Translations under genes and position numbers: made by a program
Shown here: in pieces, positions 26,280-35,715 of the stretch
How the letters are laid out: each line of letters starts with the position of its first letter
How positions within the stretch are numbered: position 1 is the stretch's first letter
Notes under the pieces: generated by a model
Databases searched by the model: none
What the model was told of the DNA's origin: nothing
The model's input: the letters and a program-made list of their open reading frames with translations, nothing else
NCBI RefSeq assembly: GCF_040096455.1
Contig: NZ_JBBMER010000006.1
Location: forward strand, 62,001-126,000
Length of the DNA stretch: 64,000 nt
Origin: Lachnospira rogosae
GTDB taxonomy: Bacteria > Bacillota > Clostridia > Lachnospirales > Lachnospiraceae
Reading direction: 5' to 3'

Positions 26280-27806
26280 ATGCAGAATAACCATATGTAT
26301 ATAGCAATAGATTTAAAGACATTTTATGCATCTGTGGAGTGTGTCGAAAGAAATTTAGACCCACTTGATACCAATCTTGTAGTTGCTGATCCCCAAAGAA
26401 CCGAAAAGACGATATGCCTTGCCGTATCACCATCATTAAAGGCTTTCGGAATATCAGGAAGGGCAAGGCTTTTTGAGGTTGTACAGAAAGTCAAGGAGGT
26501 CAATGCACTAAGAAAGAGCAGGTTAAGAAACAGGCAGTTTACAGGAAGCTCATATAGTTCAGAAGAACTGAAGAATAATGAATCTTACGAGCTTTCTTAT
26601 ATAATTGCACCTCCAAGAATGTCTTTATATATGAAATACAGTACACAGATATATAACATTTACCTTAAATATGTTGCACCTGAGGATATTCATATATATT
26701 CGGTTGATGAAGTATTTATTGATGTCGGGGCATATCTTAATACCTATAAGATGACACCGCACCAGCTGGCTATGACTATGATTAAAGATGTGCTTGAGTC
26801 GACAGGAATTACTGCAACGGCAGGCATAGGAACGAATCTATATCTATGTAAGATTGCTATGGATATAGTTGCCAAGCATATTCCGGCAGATAAAGATGGT
26901 GTGAGAATAGCTGAGTTAGACGAACGAAGCTATAGGGAAAAGCTATGGGGACACAAGCCTATTACAGATTTCTGGAGAGTGGGTGCTGGATATGCTTCCA
27001 GACTTAAAGAGTATGGTATATATACAATGGGCGATGTTGCGAGATGTTCGCTTGGCGGTGAGCAGGATTTCTATAATGAGGAACTGCTCTATAAGCTGTT
27101 TGGGGTAAATGCAGAGCTCCTTATTGACCACGCGTGGGGGTATGAGCCGTGTACAATAGCAGACATTAAGCAGTATAAGCCAGAAAGCAACAGCATATCA
27201 TCGGGACAGGTACTTCACTGTGCATATGATTATGAGAAGACAAGGTTAGTTGTATGTGAGATGGTAGATCTGCTTATGCTTGACCTTATAGATAAAGGAC
27301 TTGTGACAGACCAGCTTGTGCTTACAGTTGGATATGATATAGATAATATATCTACAGGAAGAAGCACGGGTGAGTATAAAGGCGAGGTTGTAAAAGACAG
27401 ATATGGCAGGAAGATACCAAAGCACGCTCACGGAACGGCTAATCTTTCTCGTTATACAGCTTCAGTTGCACTTGCTACGCAGGCAGTTACCAGACTGTAT
27501 GATGATATAGTAGATAAAAGGCTTTTATCAAGACGAATTAATATAACGGCTAATCATGTCATAACAGAAAAAGAAGCAGTTAATAAGAATTCTTCTTATC
27601 ATCAGATGGATTTATTCACAGATTTTATTAATAAAGATGATAATGAGGAAGAAAGTGCTAAGCTTGAAAAAGAGAAGAAAGTCTTAAAGACTATGGTTGA
27701 TATTAAGAAAAAATATGGCAAAAATGCAATTGTCAGAGGAATGAATCTTAAAGAAGGTGCGACAGCTATGGACAGAAACAGGCAGATTGGCGGTCATCAC
27801 GAATAA
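26280..27806 (+). CDS. Y-family DNA polymerase (UmuC/UvrX type)
   Basis: This 508-residue error-prone polymerase would copy past DNA lesions. The catalytic acidic residues appear as D11 in AIDLKTFYAS and in YSVDEVFID (about 142). A beta-clamp binding motif QMDLF lies near residue 442. The family is the UvrX/YqjW group of Firmicutes, longer than DinB. It is directly followed by a YolD-like gene, the usual partner. No LexA operator is apparent. Confidence 0.86.
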   Translation: MQNNHMYIAIDLKTFYASVECVERNLDPLDTNLVVADPQRTEKTICLAVSPSLKAFGISGRARLFEVVQKVKEVNALRKSRLRNRQFTGSSYSSEELKNNESYELSYIIAPPRMSLYMKYSTQIYNIYLKYVAPEDIHIYSVDEVFIDVGAYLNTYKMTPHQLAMTMIKDVLESTGITATAGIGTNLYLCKIAMDIVAKHIPADKDGVRIAELDERSYREKLWGHKPITDFWRVGAGYASRLKEYGIYTMGDVARCSLGGEQDFYNEELLYKLFGVNAELLIDHAWGYEPCTIADIKQYKPESNSISSGQVLHCAYDYEKTRLVVCEMVDLLMLDLIDKGLVTDQLVLTVGYDIDNISTGRSTGEYKGEVVKDRYGRKIPKHAHGTANLSRYTASVALATQAVTRLYDDIVDKRLLSRRINITANHVITEKEAVNKNSSYHQMDLFTDFINKDDNEEESAKLEKEKKVLKTMVDIKKKYGKNAIVRGMNLKEGATAMDRNRQIGGHHE

Positions 27807-27822
27807 AGCTGATAATTGGGAA

Positions 27823-28254
27823 ATGAGAACTATTTTGAATGGATATGAAGATATAATTAATAAATCCCGTCCTGTAAATAACAGGCATAAAAGAATGTCT
27901 AATTATGAGCGTGCTGCTCAGTTTTCTCCATTTGCTGCACTTACCGGACTTGGAGCAGCTATATCAGAAACAGCAAGGCTTACAGATGAGAAAATAGAAC
28001 AGGACGAGGAACAACTTAATATTCTTAATAATAAATTCGCCATATTACGAGCAAATATAGCCAGCCAGCCGGTTGTAACCATAACTTATTTTGTTAAAGA
28101 TTTAAGAAAAGATGGCGGAGAATATGTTACAATAAGCGGCGTAATTAAAAAGATTGATGATTATCAGAAAATTATAGTTATGCAGGATAACATAATTATT
28201 AGTATTGATGATATCGCAGACATAAAATCAGATATATTTAACAGAATTATATAG
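27823..28254 (+). CDS. YolD-like protein
   Basis: This 143-residue protein belongs to the YolD-like family that accompanies Y-family polymerases in Firmicutes. The stretch YEDIINKSRP...NYERAAQFSPFAALTG is the family hallmark. An open frame starts earlier, at a GTG inside the polymerase gene, but the ATG at 27823 gives the expected N-terminus. The function of the family is thought to be modulation of the polymerase; the C-terminal half is a beta-rich regulatory-like domain. Confidence 0.78.
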   Translation: MRTILNGYEDIINKSRPVNNRHKRMSNYERAAQFSPFAALTGLGAAISETARLTDEKIEQDEEQLNILNNKFAILRANIASQPVVTITYFVKDLRKDGGEYVTISGVIKKIDDYQKIIVMQDNIIISIDDIADIKSDIFNRII

Positions 28255-28276
28255 AATATACTTTGAGGTAAAGATA

Positions 28277-29464
28277 ATGAAACAGAGAGTACCATTTTAT
28301 TATAACGAATTTGGATGTATAACAAGCGAATGTAAGGATAACTGCTGTATAGGCGGCTGGGAGATAGACATAGATGATGAAACCTATGAGCGTTATAATA
28401 ATATGACAGGTGAGCTTAAAAGCAGGATTCTTGACAGCATAACACAGAATGAAGATGAGGAGTATTGCTTCAAATTATGTGACGGCAAATGTCCTATGCT
28501 TGATGATAATGGCTTATGTGAAATACATAAAAATCTTGGAGAAGATTATCTTGGTGTTGTATGTAAGCAGTTTCCAAGATATTCGGAATATTATGGTACA
28601 ATAAAGGAATCAGGAATTGGTCTTGCCTGTGAAGAAGCAGCAAGGATTATATTGTCTGAAAATCGTCCTTTTAGTATGGAAACTGCTGCCTGTGATGAAG
28701 AATATGAACCGAGTTCAGAATATGACAGTTCATTTGCGTTGCAGATATTCGCGGCAAGAGAGGCTGTATTTAAGATATTAGCCAAGGAAAGCCTGTCAAT
28801 ACACGAAAAGCTGATTGTCATACTTGATATGGGAAGTAAAATCCAGCAGTGTATTAACACTGATGAGTATGATAATATTAAATCTGTTGTTAATGATTAC
28901 CTCAAAGAAGGAATTGCCCATACTTTAGATGAAACAAGAAATCTAAGCGACAGCGGACAATTTGAGGATATATCATTACAACAGGGTATAAGACAGATTT
29001 TGTATCCTTATGAAGAAATGGAAGTGCTTAATCCTGAGTGGGAGGTCATACTTAAGGATATTATTGACAGCCTTTTTGAGCAGATGAGTGATGAAGAATA
29101 CAATATACTCAATGAGGAATTTGGAACTTATATGGTTTCAAGGGCATATGAATACAGACAGCTTTTGGAGTATTTTGTGTTCAGATATTTTGCAAAGTCA
29201 ATATATGATTATGATTTCCTTGGCAAATGCCAGATGTTAGTAACTAATTTTTTTGTTATAAGACAGATGGATATTATAAGGTGGTTGGATAACCACAGAG
29301 AGTATTCTTTCAAGGATAGAATGGATGTAGTGCACATTTTCTCAAGACAGGTTGAATATTCAGAAGATAATATAGAGAACCTTTATGAAGACTTTATTTT
29401 TGATGATATTTTCAAAACTGACAGTTTAATTGCTATTTTATGGATTGACAGCGAAAACATATAG
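28277..29464 (+). CDS. fliB: FliB-like flagellin lysine N-methylase
   Basis: The 395-residue cytoplasmic protein resembles FliB, which methylates surface lysines of flagellin. It has the Cys-rich N-terminus with C14, C19, C23 and C24 and a second Cys group (LCDGKCPML...GLCEIH...VCKQFPRYS), a likely Fe-S site. GAGG precedes the ATG. It sits away from flagellar genes, between yolD and trpD; the only flagellin gene in the window is 14.5 kb to the right. That pairing is inference. Confidence 0.8.
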   Translation: MKQRVPFYYNEFGCITSECKDNCCIGGWEIDIDDETYERYNNMTGELKSRILDSITQNEDEEYCFKLCDGKCPMLDDNGLCEIHKNLGEDYLGVVCKQFPRYSEYYGTIKESGIGLACEEAARIILSENRPFSMETAACDEEYEPSSEYDSSFALQIFAAREAVFKILAKESLSIHEKLIVILDMGSKIQQCINTDEYDNIKSVVNDYLKEGIAHTLDETRNLSDSGQFEDISLQQGIRQILYPYEEMEVLNPEWEVILKDIIDSLFEQMSDEEYNILNEEFGTYMVSRAYEYRQLLEYFVFRYFAKSIYDYDFLGKCQMLVTNFFVIRQMDIIRWLDNHREYSFKDRMDVVHIFSRQVEYSEDNIENLYEDFIFDDIFKTDSLIAILWIDSENI

Positions 29465-29507
29465 GACTAATATGTAAATATATTTTTGAAAGGTTAGGGT
29501 TTTGGCG

Positions 29508-30515
29508 ATGATTAAAGAAGCAATAGCTCAGTTAGTTAAAAGAGAAGATCTCACATCAGAGGTTATGGAACAGGTTATGGAAGAGATAATGACAGGAGAG
29601 GCTACAGATGCACAGAAGGCTTCATTCCTTACAGCATTATCAATGAAAGGTGAGACAATTGACGAGATTACATCAGCAGCTAAGGTATTACGTTCACACT
29701 GCGAGCGTTTCCTTAATGATATGGATGTGCTTGAGATCGTAGGAACAGGTGGAGATGGTTCTAATACTATCAATATATCTACACTCTCATCAGTTGTTGT
29801 ATCTGCCGCAGGAATACCTGTTGCAAAGCATGGTAACAGAGCTGCTTCAAGTAAGTGTGGAACAGCCGATTGTCTTGAAGCACTTGGTGTAAAGATTGAT
29901 TGTGCTCCAGCAAGAAGTGCCCAGATATTAAAAGATATTAATCTTTGTTTCTTATTTGCACAGAAGTATCACCCAGCAATGAGATTTGTTGGTGCTGTAA
30001 GAAAAGAGATGGGTATAAGAACATTATTTAATGTACTTGGACCATTAGCTAATCCAGCAGGTGCTACTATGCAGTTATTCGGTGTATATAGCGAAGAACT
30101 TGTTGAACCACTTGCACATGTATTAAGAAATCTTGGTGTTAAGAGAGCTATGGTTGTATATGGCAGAGATTCTATGGACGAGATTTCTCTTAGTGCAGAG
30201 ACTAAGGTATGTGAATTCAAGAACGATGAATTCAAGTCATATGTTATTAAGCCAGAAGATTTAGGACTTACAAGATGCAATAAGGAAGATCTTGTTGGTG
30301 GAACACCACAGGAGAATGCAGCTATCGTTAATGATATATTAGGTGGTGCTAAAGGACCTAAGACAGATGTTGTATTACTTAACGCTGGTGCAGCTATATA
30401 TCTTGCTTCAGACGGAATTACATTAAAGGATGGTATTGAGAAGGCAAGAGAGATTATTGTGTCAGGCAAGGCTAAGAAACAGCTCAAGGAGTTCATTGAA
30501 GAAACTAACAAATAA
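29508..30515 (+). CDS. trpD: Anthranilate phosphoribosyltransferase
   Basis: TrpD joins anthranilate to PRPP in tryptophan synthesis. The 335-residue protein has the PRPP loop GTGGDGSNTINIST and KHGNRAASSKCGTADCLEALG, and the family-specific RTLFNVLGPLANPA. A TTG two codons upstream keeps the frame open, but the AGGG ribosome binding site fits the ATG at 29508. It is an orphan: no other trp gene is in the window. A TrpD2-like or broader transferase function is possible. Confidence 0.87.
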   Translation: MIKEAIAQLVKREDLTSEVMEQVMEEIMTGEATDAQKASFLTALSMKGETIDEITSAAKVLRSHCERFLNDMDVLEIVGTGGDGSNTINISTLSSVVVSAAGIPVAKHGNRAASSKCGTADCLEALGVKIDCAPARSAQILKDINLCFLFAQKYHPAMRFVGAVRKEMGIRTLFNVLGPLANPAGATMQLFGVYSEELVEPLAHVLRNLGVKRAMVVYGRDSMDEISLSAETKVCEFKNDEFKSYVIKPEDLGLTRCNKEDLVGGTPQENAAIVNDILGGAKGPKTDVVLLNAGAAIYLASDGITLKDGIEKAREIIVSGKAKKQLKEFIEETNK

Positions 30516-30538
30516 TATTAAGTATTAATAAACAGACA

Positions 30539-30579
30539 GCCTCTTAAAGGATTGAAAATATCTTTTAAGAGGCTTTTTT
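30539..30579 (+). terminator. Strong intrinsic terminator
   Basis: GCCTCTTAAA pairs with TTTAAGAGGC and is followed by six T residues. It ends the trpD transcript. Confidence 0.9.
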
Positions 30580-30756
30580 AGTGATAATCAAGGCTGGCAT
30601 AATATATAATTAGAAAAATGGGTTACAAAATATAGAAAATATAGTAAAATAATATAAAATAAAACCTGCAATATTCGGATAACAAACAGGGGCAGAATAT
30701 ATAAGCTGGTATATTTATTAAGGTATGTTAAATACAGGAAAAAGATTGGAGAATAA

Positions 30757-32292
30757 ATGTATAATATATTAATTGTTGATGATGAGAGAATAGAGCGTAA
30801 TGGAATAATAATGCTGTTAAAAAGGCTTTCAATTAATGCGGGCATAGTTGAGGCTGCTAATGGAAAGGAAGCATATGAATATTTATGCAGTGATGAAGCA
30901 GAGCATATTGATATTCTTCTCACAGATGTGAAGATGCCATTTATGGACGGAATAACACTTATTAAAAAGCTCAATGAAGATAATATAAAACTTAAAACAA
31001 TAATATTTTCTGGATATAATGAATTTGAATATGCCAAGCTTGCGGTAAAGCTGGGAGTTAAAGATTACATTTTAAAGCCTGTTGACCCTGTGGAGTTTGA
31101 GAACACAATTAAGAAAGTGTGTGCAGAGCTTGATGAGGAACGTATTCATACAAGTAATTATAATAAACAGGCGGATTTTGTTAAGCAGTTCTATCTGTAT
31201 TCGCTTCTTAATAAGGCTGATACCAAGGGAATATTAGAAAGCGATGATTTTCTTAGAAGCTATAACAGGCTTATTCTTATAGAATTCAATACCGATTTCT
31301 TTGGTAAATATGATGGTGGAGATGCCAATATATTAACCCTTGCGGATTGTATGGGAGATATTGAATATCAGTATCTTAATCTTAATACACAGCAGTCAGT
31401 TATACTTATTAAAGATGAAGCTAAGGCGTTAAGTATGGATTTATTAAAGAATATGCTTGAAAAGCTGCATAATTATATATTCGGTAAGACGGGACAGTTT
31501 ATGTATGCAGCTGTGTCTGATATTATAGATGATTATCACAGGATATCTGATATGATGGACGAATTAGAAAACCTTATGAGCAATAAGTTCTACCAGACAA
31601 ATAACTATATATTTACCAACGATATAAGTGATAAAATGCCTGTTTTCGTACAGATAGATGATGATGTTCTTATGAAGCAGATGAAGCAGGACATTAAGAT
31701 GAAAGATGTAACATTTTTAAGAATACATTTTGATGCTTTATGCAAGAAATACAGAAGCCAGTCGAATTTTTCACATATATATATTAAGTTCGTATTCTCT
31801 AACCTGCTTAAAGATTTCTATGATGCACTTCCAGGGACCAATGAAGATGAATTTGCATCACAGATTGATAAGTTGTATACATCAGAGGATTTTAACTGCA
31901 TAATGGATATTGTTAATCATAATATTGATATATTAGAGAAGAGTTTTATCAGTAATCCATTGACAATGCACAGAGAGATTGAAACGGTTAAGGAGTATAT
32001 ACATAATCATTATAGTGAGGAGTTAGGTGCACAGCAGTTAGCGGATATGGTATATCTTGCACCAAGTTATCTAAGTTCGCTTTTTAAGAAAGAGACAGGG
32101 CAGAACTTGAGCAAATATATAAAACAGTACAGAATGGAAAAGGCTAAGGAGCTGCTCACGGACACTAATATGAAGATTGTTAATATAAGTGAGAAGACAG
32201 GTTATCCGAATGTGTCATATTTCTGCCAGAGTTTCAGGGAATATTTCGGTGTAAGCCCTCAGAAGTTCAGGGATAAAGGTGAAGTGTTATGA
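30757..32292 (+). CDS. YesN-type response regulator (receiver + AraC DNA-binding)
   Basis: This 511-residue regulator would activate the neighbouring sugar transporter. The N-terminal receiver (1-120) has DDE, the phospho-acceptor Asp in LLTDVKMP, and the conserved K in YILKPV. The C-terminus (about 405-511) carries two AraC-type helix-turn-helix motifs (LGAQQLADMVYLAPSYLSSLFKKETG and IVNISEKTGYPNVSYFCQSFREYFG regions). It overlaps the kinase gene by 4 nt (ATGA). Confidence 0.88.
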   Translation: MYNILIVDDERIERNGIIMLLKRLSINAGIVEAANGKEAYEYLCSDEAEHIDILLTDVKMPFMDGITLIKKLNEDNIKLKTIIFSGYNEFEYAKLAVKLGVKDYILKPVDPVEFENTIKKVCAELDEERIHTSNYNKQADFVKQFYLYSLLNKADTKGILESDDFLRSYNRLILIEFNTDFFGKYDGGDANILTLADCMGDIEYQYLNLNTQQSVILIKDEAKALSMDLLKNMLEKLHNYIFGKTGQFMYAAVSDIIDDYHRISDMMDELENLMSNKFYQTNNYIFTNDISDKMPVFVQIDDDVLMKQMKQDIKMKDVTFLRIHFDALCKKYRSQSNFSHIYIKFVFSNLLKDFYDALPGTNEDEFASQIDKLYTSEDFNCIMDIVNHNIDILEKSFISNPLTMHREIETVKEYIHNHYSEELGAQQLADMVYLAPSYLSSLFKKETGQNLSKYIKQYRMEKAKELLTDTNMKIVNISEKTGYPNVSYFCQSFREYFGVSPQKFRDKGEVL

Positions 32293-34028
32293 GTGAACCA
32301 TTAAAATTAAAGCAATGGGTGAATAATATAAAGCTTCAGAATAAGCTTGTTATAATATATGTCGTCACAGGTCTTCTGCCACTTATAATACTTTTTGTAT
32401 TTGCGTATGGACAGATGCGCTCAATACTTATGGACAGGGATGTCCGTTCAATGGAAAGTGCATTAAGGCAGTCGGTTACAACAGTGGACGGACAGATAGA
32501 GGTATATGATAATCTGTCCAATTACATAACATTTAATGAAACTGTATCAGGAATACTTTCCTACAATTACAGCAACAAATATGAAATGTACAGCCAGATT
32601 GTTACGACATTTGACCCGCTTGTATCTTCATTGAAATATTTTCACAATGATATTAACAAGGTGACGATATACATTAATAACGGAATAAAGCACGACACTA
32701 CACTTGCACCATTATCAGAGATTGAGAATGAAGCATTTTATAATTCAGCAGTTAATTCGACTAATATTAACTGGTATGTCGATAAAGATAAGAAAGAGCT
32801 TATATCAGCAAGGAAGATGTCTACGCTTGCCACTGCCGGCATTACTGGAATTATGTATATTAATGTAGATTATGACAGTATAATGGATATTTATGCAAAA
32901 GGACTTATAGATAACAGTGGCATTATAGTAACTGATGGCAATGGTAGTATTATAAGCAAAAAAGCAGCATTTTTGGATAATGCCGATAAATATATCCTTT
33001 CAGACAGCCGGTTTACTGAGTTTATAGAAAAAGCGGATTTTTCAGAAAATGTATGCAGTAATATAGCAGGTTATGTGCTTATTAAGCAGAACTCAGACGT
33101 TACAGGCTGGACAAGCTATGTGTATGCACCAAAGTCGCTTATGTTAAAATCAACTAATTCCATTATTACAATGATTGTGCTTGCATTAGTTGTTGCGTGT
33201 ATTGGAATGGCTGCGGCTACAATATTTACATCTGATTTCATAACTAAGAGGATATATAAATTAAGAACAAGTATGGAAAAGGTTGAGAATGGAGATTTTG
33301 ATGTTGTTATAAGGTCATCAGATAAGGATGAAATCGGTGCATTGATACACGGCTTTAATAGTATGACGGGTACGATTAATAATCTTATCAATGAGGTGTA
33401 TGAGGGGAAATTAAGCCAGAAAGAGTCGGAGATGAGAGCATTAAGGGCACAGATTAACCCACATTTCCTCTATAATTCATTATCGCTTATAAACTGGAAG
33501 GCGATTGAGTACGGACAGGATGATATAAGCGGTATAACACTTGCCCTTTCTAACTATTACAGGACTTCACTTAATAAGGGTAAGAATACGCTGACAGTAA
33601 AGCAGGAATTAAGCAATATGGAGTCATATCTTAACATACAGCAGATTATGCACGATAATTCATTTGATGTTGTTATGGATATTGATGAAAATGTGCTTGA
33701 GTATGAATCGCTTAATCTTATATTACAGCCTCTTGTTGAAAATGCTATTGAGCATGGAATAGATCTTTTGACTGACAGAAGAGGAGTTATCACTGTTGCA
33801 GCAAAGCTTTATAACGGACTTATTCATATTGAGGTTAAGGATAATGGCATTGGTATGCCAAAAGAAACAGCTCATACATTCTTAACAAGTGAGTCTGGCG
33901 GTTATGGAGCAAGAAATGTCAATGACCGTATAAGGCTGTTTTATGGTGAGCAGTATAATCTTAAAGTAAGCAGTGATGAGAATGGAACGGTTATAACAAT
34001 AGAGTTTCCGGCAAGAAAGCCAGTCTGA
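32289..34028 (+). CDS. YesM-type membrane sensor histidine kinase
   Basis: The 579-residue kinase has a transmembrane helix near 20-40, an extracellular sensor domain, a second helix near 290-315, a HAMP domain and a HisKA_2-type catalytic part. The phospho-His motif is QINPHFLYNSL; the ATPase N-box is LVENAIEHG and the G-box DNGIGM. It would sense a sugar outside and phosphorylate the YesN-like partner with which it overlaps. Confidence 0.88.
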   Translation: MSEPLKLKQWVNNIKLQNKLVIIYVVTGLLPLIILFVFAYGQMRSILMDRDVRSMESALRQSVTTVDGQIEVYDNLSNYITFNETVSGILSYNYSNKYEMYSQIVTTFDPLVSSLKYFHNDINKVTIYINNGIKHDTTLAPLSEIENEAFYNSAVNSTNINWYVDKDKKELISARKMSTLATAGITGIMYINVDYDSIMDIYAKGLIDNSGIIVTDGNGSIISKKAAFLDNADKYILSDSRFTEFIEKADFSENVCSNIAGYVLIKQNSDVTGWTSYVYAPKSLMLKSTNSIITMIVLALVVACIGMAAATIFTSDFITKRIYKLRTSMEKVENGDFDVVIRSSDKDEIGALIHGFNSMTGTINNLINEVYEGKLSQKESEMRALRAQINPHFLYNSLSLINWKAIEYGQDDISGITLALSNYYRTSLNKGKNTLTVKQELSNMESYLNIQQIMHDNSFDVVMDIDENVLEYESLNLILQPLVENAIEHGIDLLTDRRGVITVAAKLYNGLIHIEVKDNGIGMPKETAHTFLTSESGGYGARNVNDRIRLFYGEQYNLKVSSDENGTVITIEFPARKPV

Positions 34029-34121
34029 TATGCTGTTTAGCAGATAAGCATAATAATATACTGATTAAATCAACGAATATACTTAATGAAAAAGTATGAT
34101 AAATAGTATGAGTATAATAAA

Positions 34122-34156
34122 GAAATGTTGTCATTATTTGATAACATTTCTTTTTT
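34122..34156 (+). terminator. Intrinsic terminator after the two-component genes
   Basis: GAAATGTT (34122-34129) pairs with AACATTTC (34143-34150) and a T-run follows. It separates the regulators from the transporter transcript. Confidence 0.85.
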
Positions 34157-34250
34157 GTTTATTTTTTATGTAAAAATTCCAATATGTTTCTAAAATTTCT
34201 TATATTTAATTTCTCATAAAATAAACATATAATTAAACTATCAAAAGAAC

Positions 34251-34343
34251 TTGTAAATAAATTACAAAAAGATATGTACCAAATGAATTGTATAGAATAT
34301 GTATTCAAGGTGATGGGTATTATATAAAGAGATGGTACATATC
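34251..34343 (+). promoter_or_regulatory. Regulatory region of the sugar transporter with two inverted repeats
   Basis: A palindrome TTGTAA, 5 nt, TTACAA (34251-34267) is followed by a wider inverted repeat, GATATGTACC (34271-34280) with GGTACATATC (34334-34343). They lie in front of the binding-protein gene and may bind the YesN-like activator or form RNA structure. A clear -35/-10 is not identified. Confidence 0.45.
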
Positions 34344-34378
34344 AGCGGTTAAACGCATTAAGAAATGGAGGTATGTTT

Positions 34379-35629
34379 ATGAGGTTTAAAAGATTAGCGG
34401 CTGCGGTTATGGCAGCAACAATGTGTGGCTCATTGCTTGTGGGTTGTGGAGGAAGTGATAACAAATCAGCGGATAATAATGAGAATATCACAGCCACTAT
34501 TAAGGTATGGGGCCCGGCAGAGGATCAGGCAGAAGAAAATGGCAAATGGCTTCAGACAATGTGCGAGCAGTTCAATTCAGAACATCCTGAATGGAATCTG
34601 ACTTTTGAATACGGAGTATGTTCTGAGACAGATGCAGGTAAGACAGTTACACAGGATCCTGCGAATTCAGGCGATGTATATTTCTTCGCTAATGATCAGT
34701 TGCAGACACTTATTGATGCAAATGCTATAGCAAAGCTTGGCGGTGAAACAGCAGATTATGTTAAGAGTACTAATTCAAGTGCAATAGTTGATTCAGTATC
34801 AGTTGAGGGCAGTGTATATGGTGTTCCATTTACTACTAATACATGGTTTATGTTCTATGATAAGAGCAAATTCTCAGAAAGCGATATAAAGAGTCTTGAT
34901 ACAATGCTTTCAAAGAACAAGGTAGCATTTAATATAACAGAAGGCTGGTATATGTCATCATTCTATCTTGCTAATGGCTGTACATATTTCGGAAAAGACG
35001 GCAAGGATAATTCAGCAGGCGTAGATATTAAGGGTGATAAAGGAACACAAGCAACCAAGGCTTTAGTTGCACTTGTTAATAATCCTAACTTTGTCAATGA
35101 TTTACAGGGTGTAGGTATTGCTGGTTTAAGAGATGGAAGCGTTGGTGCTTACTTCTCAGGTTCATGGGATTATAAGAGTGTTAAGGAAATATTAGGAGAT
35201 AACTTTGGTGCAGTATCATTACCAACTGTTAAGATTAACGGAACAGATAAGCAGCTTAAAGCATTTGCAGGTTCAAAGGCTATAGCAGTTAACCCTAATT
35301 GCAAGTATCAGCAGGTAGCAGTTGCACTTGCTAAATATCTTGGAGGCAAGGATGCACAGGCTAAGCATTATGAGTTAAGAAATGTTATTCCTTGTAATAC
35401 AGAGTTACTTGCAACAGATGTAATTAAGAAAGATGCTCTTGTATCAGCACAGAATGATACATTTAATAAGACATCTGTAATTCAGCCTACAGTTACAGGT
35501 ATGAATGCTTACTGGACACCAGCTCAGAATTTTGCTAAAGCAATTGTTAACGGTGAGGTTACTGCTGATAATGCAGAAGCCAAGACATTAGATTTCTATA
35601 ATCAGATTAATACATCAATTGTAAAATAG
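34379..35629 (+). CDS. Maltose/maltodextrin-type sugar-binding lipoprotein
   Basis: This 416-residue extracellular solute-binding protein of the MalE-like family has a signal peptide with lipobox LLVGC (anchor Cys near residue 24). The body shows the typical IKVWGP start and FTTNTWFMFYDKSKF hinge region. GGAGG is 1 nt from an ATG at 34373 and 7 nt from the ATG at 34379, so the latter is preferred. It begins the transporter operon. Confidence 0.87.
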   Translation: MRFKRLAAAVMAATMCGSLLVGCGGSDNKSADNNENITATIKVWGPAEDQAEENGKWLQTMCEQFNSEHPEWNLTFEYGVCSETDAGKTVTQDPANSGDVYFFANDQLQTLIDANAIAKLGGETADYVKSTNSSAIVDSVSVEGSVYGVPFTTNTWFMFYDKSKFSESDIKSLDTMLSKNKVAFNITEGWYMSSFYLANGCTYFGKDGKDNSAGVDIKGDKGTQATKALVALVNNPNFVNDLQGVGIAGLRDGSVGAYFSGSWDYKSVKEILGDNFGAVSLPTVKINGTDKQLKAFAGSKAIAVNPNCKYQQVAVALAKYLGGKDAQAKHYELRNVIPCNTELLATDVIKKDALVSAQNDTFNKTSVIQPTVTGMNAYWTPAQNFAKAIVNGEVTADNAEAKTLDFYNQINTSIVK

Positions 35630-35650
35630 TAAATATCAATTCTAGCAATT

Positions 35651-35680
35651 CTGGGTCAGTATTAATTGACCCAGAATTTT
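35651..35680 (+). terminator. Intercistronic hairpin between binding protein and permease
   Basis: CTGGGTCA (35651-35658) pairs perfectly with TGACCCAG (35667-35674), followed by AATTTT. Such structures cap the abundant binding-protein mRNA and let only part of transcription reach the permeases. Confidence 0.6.
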
Positions 35681-35715
35681 ACTTGACATCATATAATGGT
35701 CAGGAGGTGTGGTCA

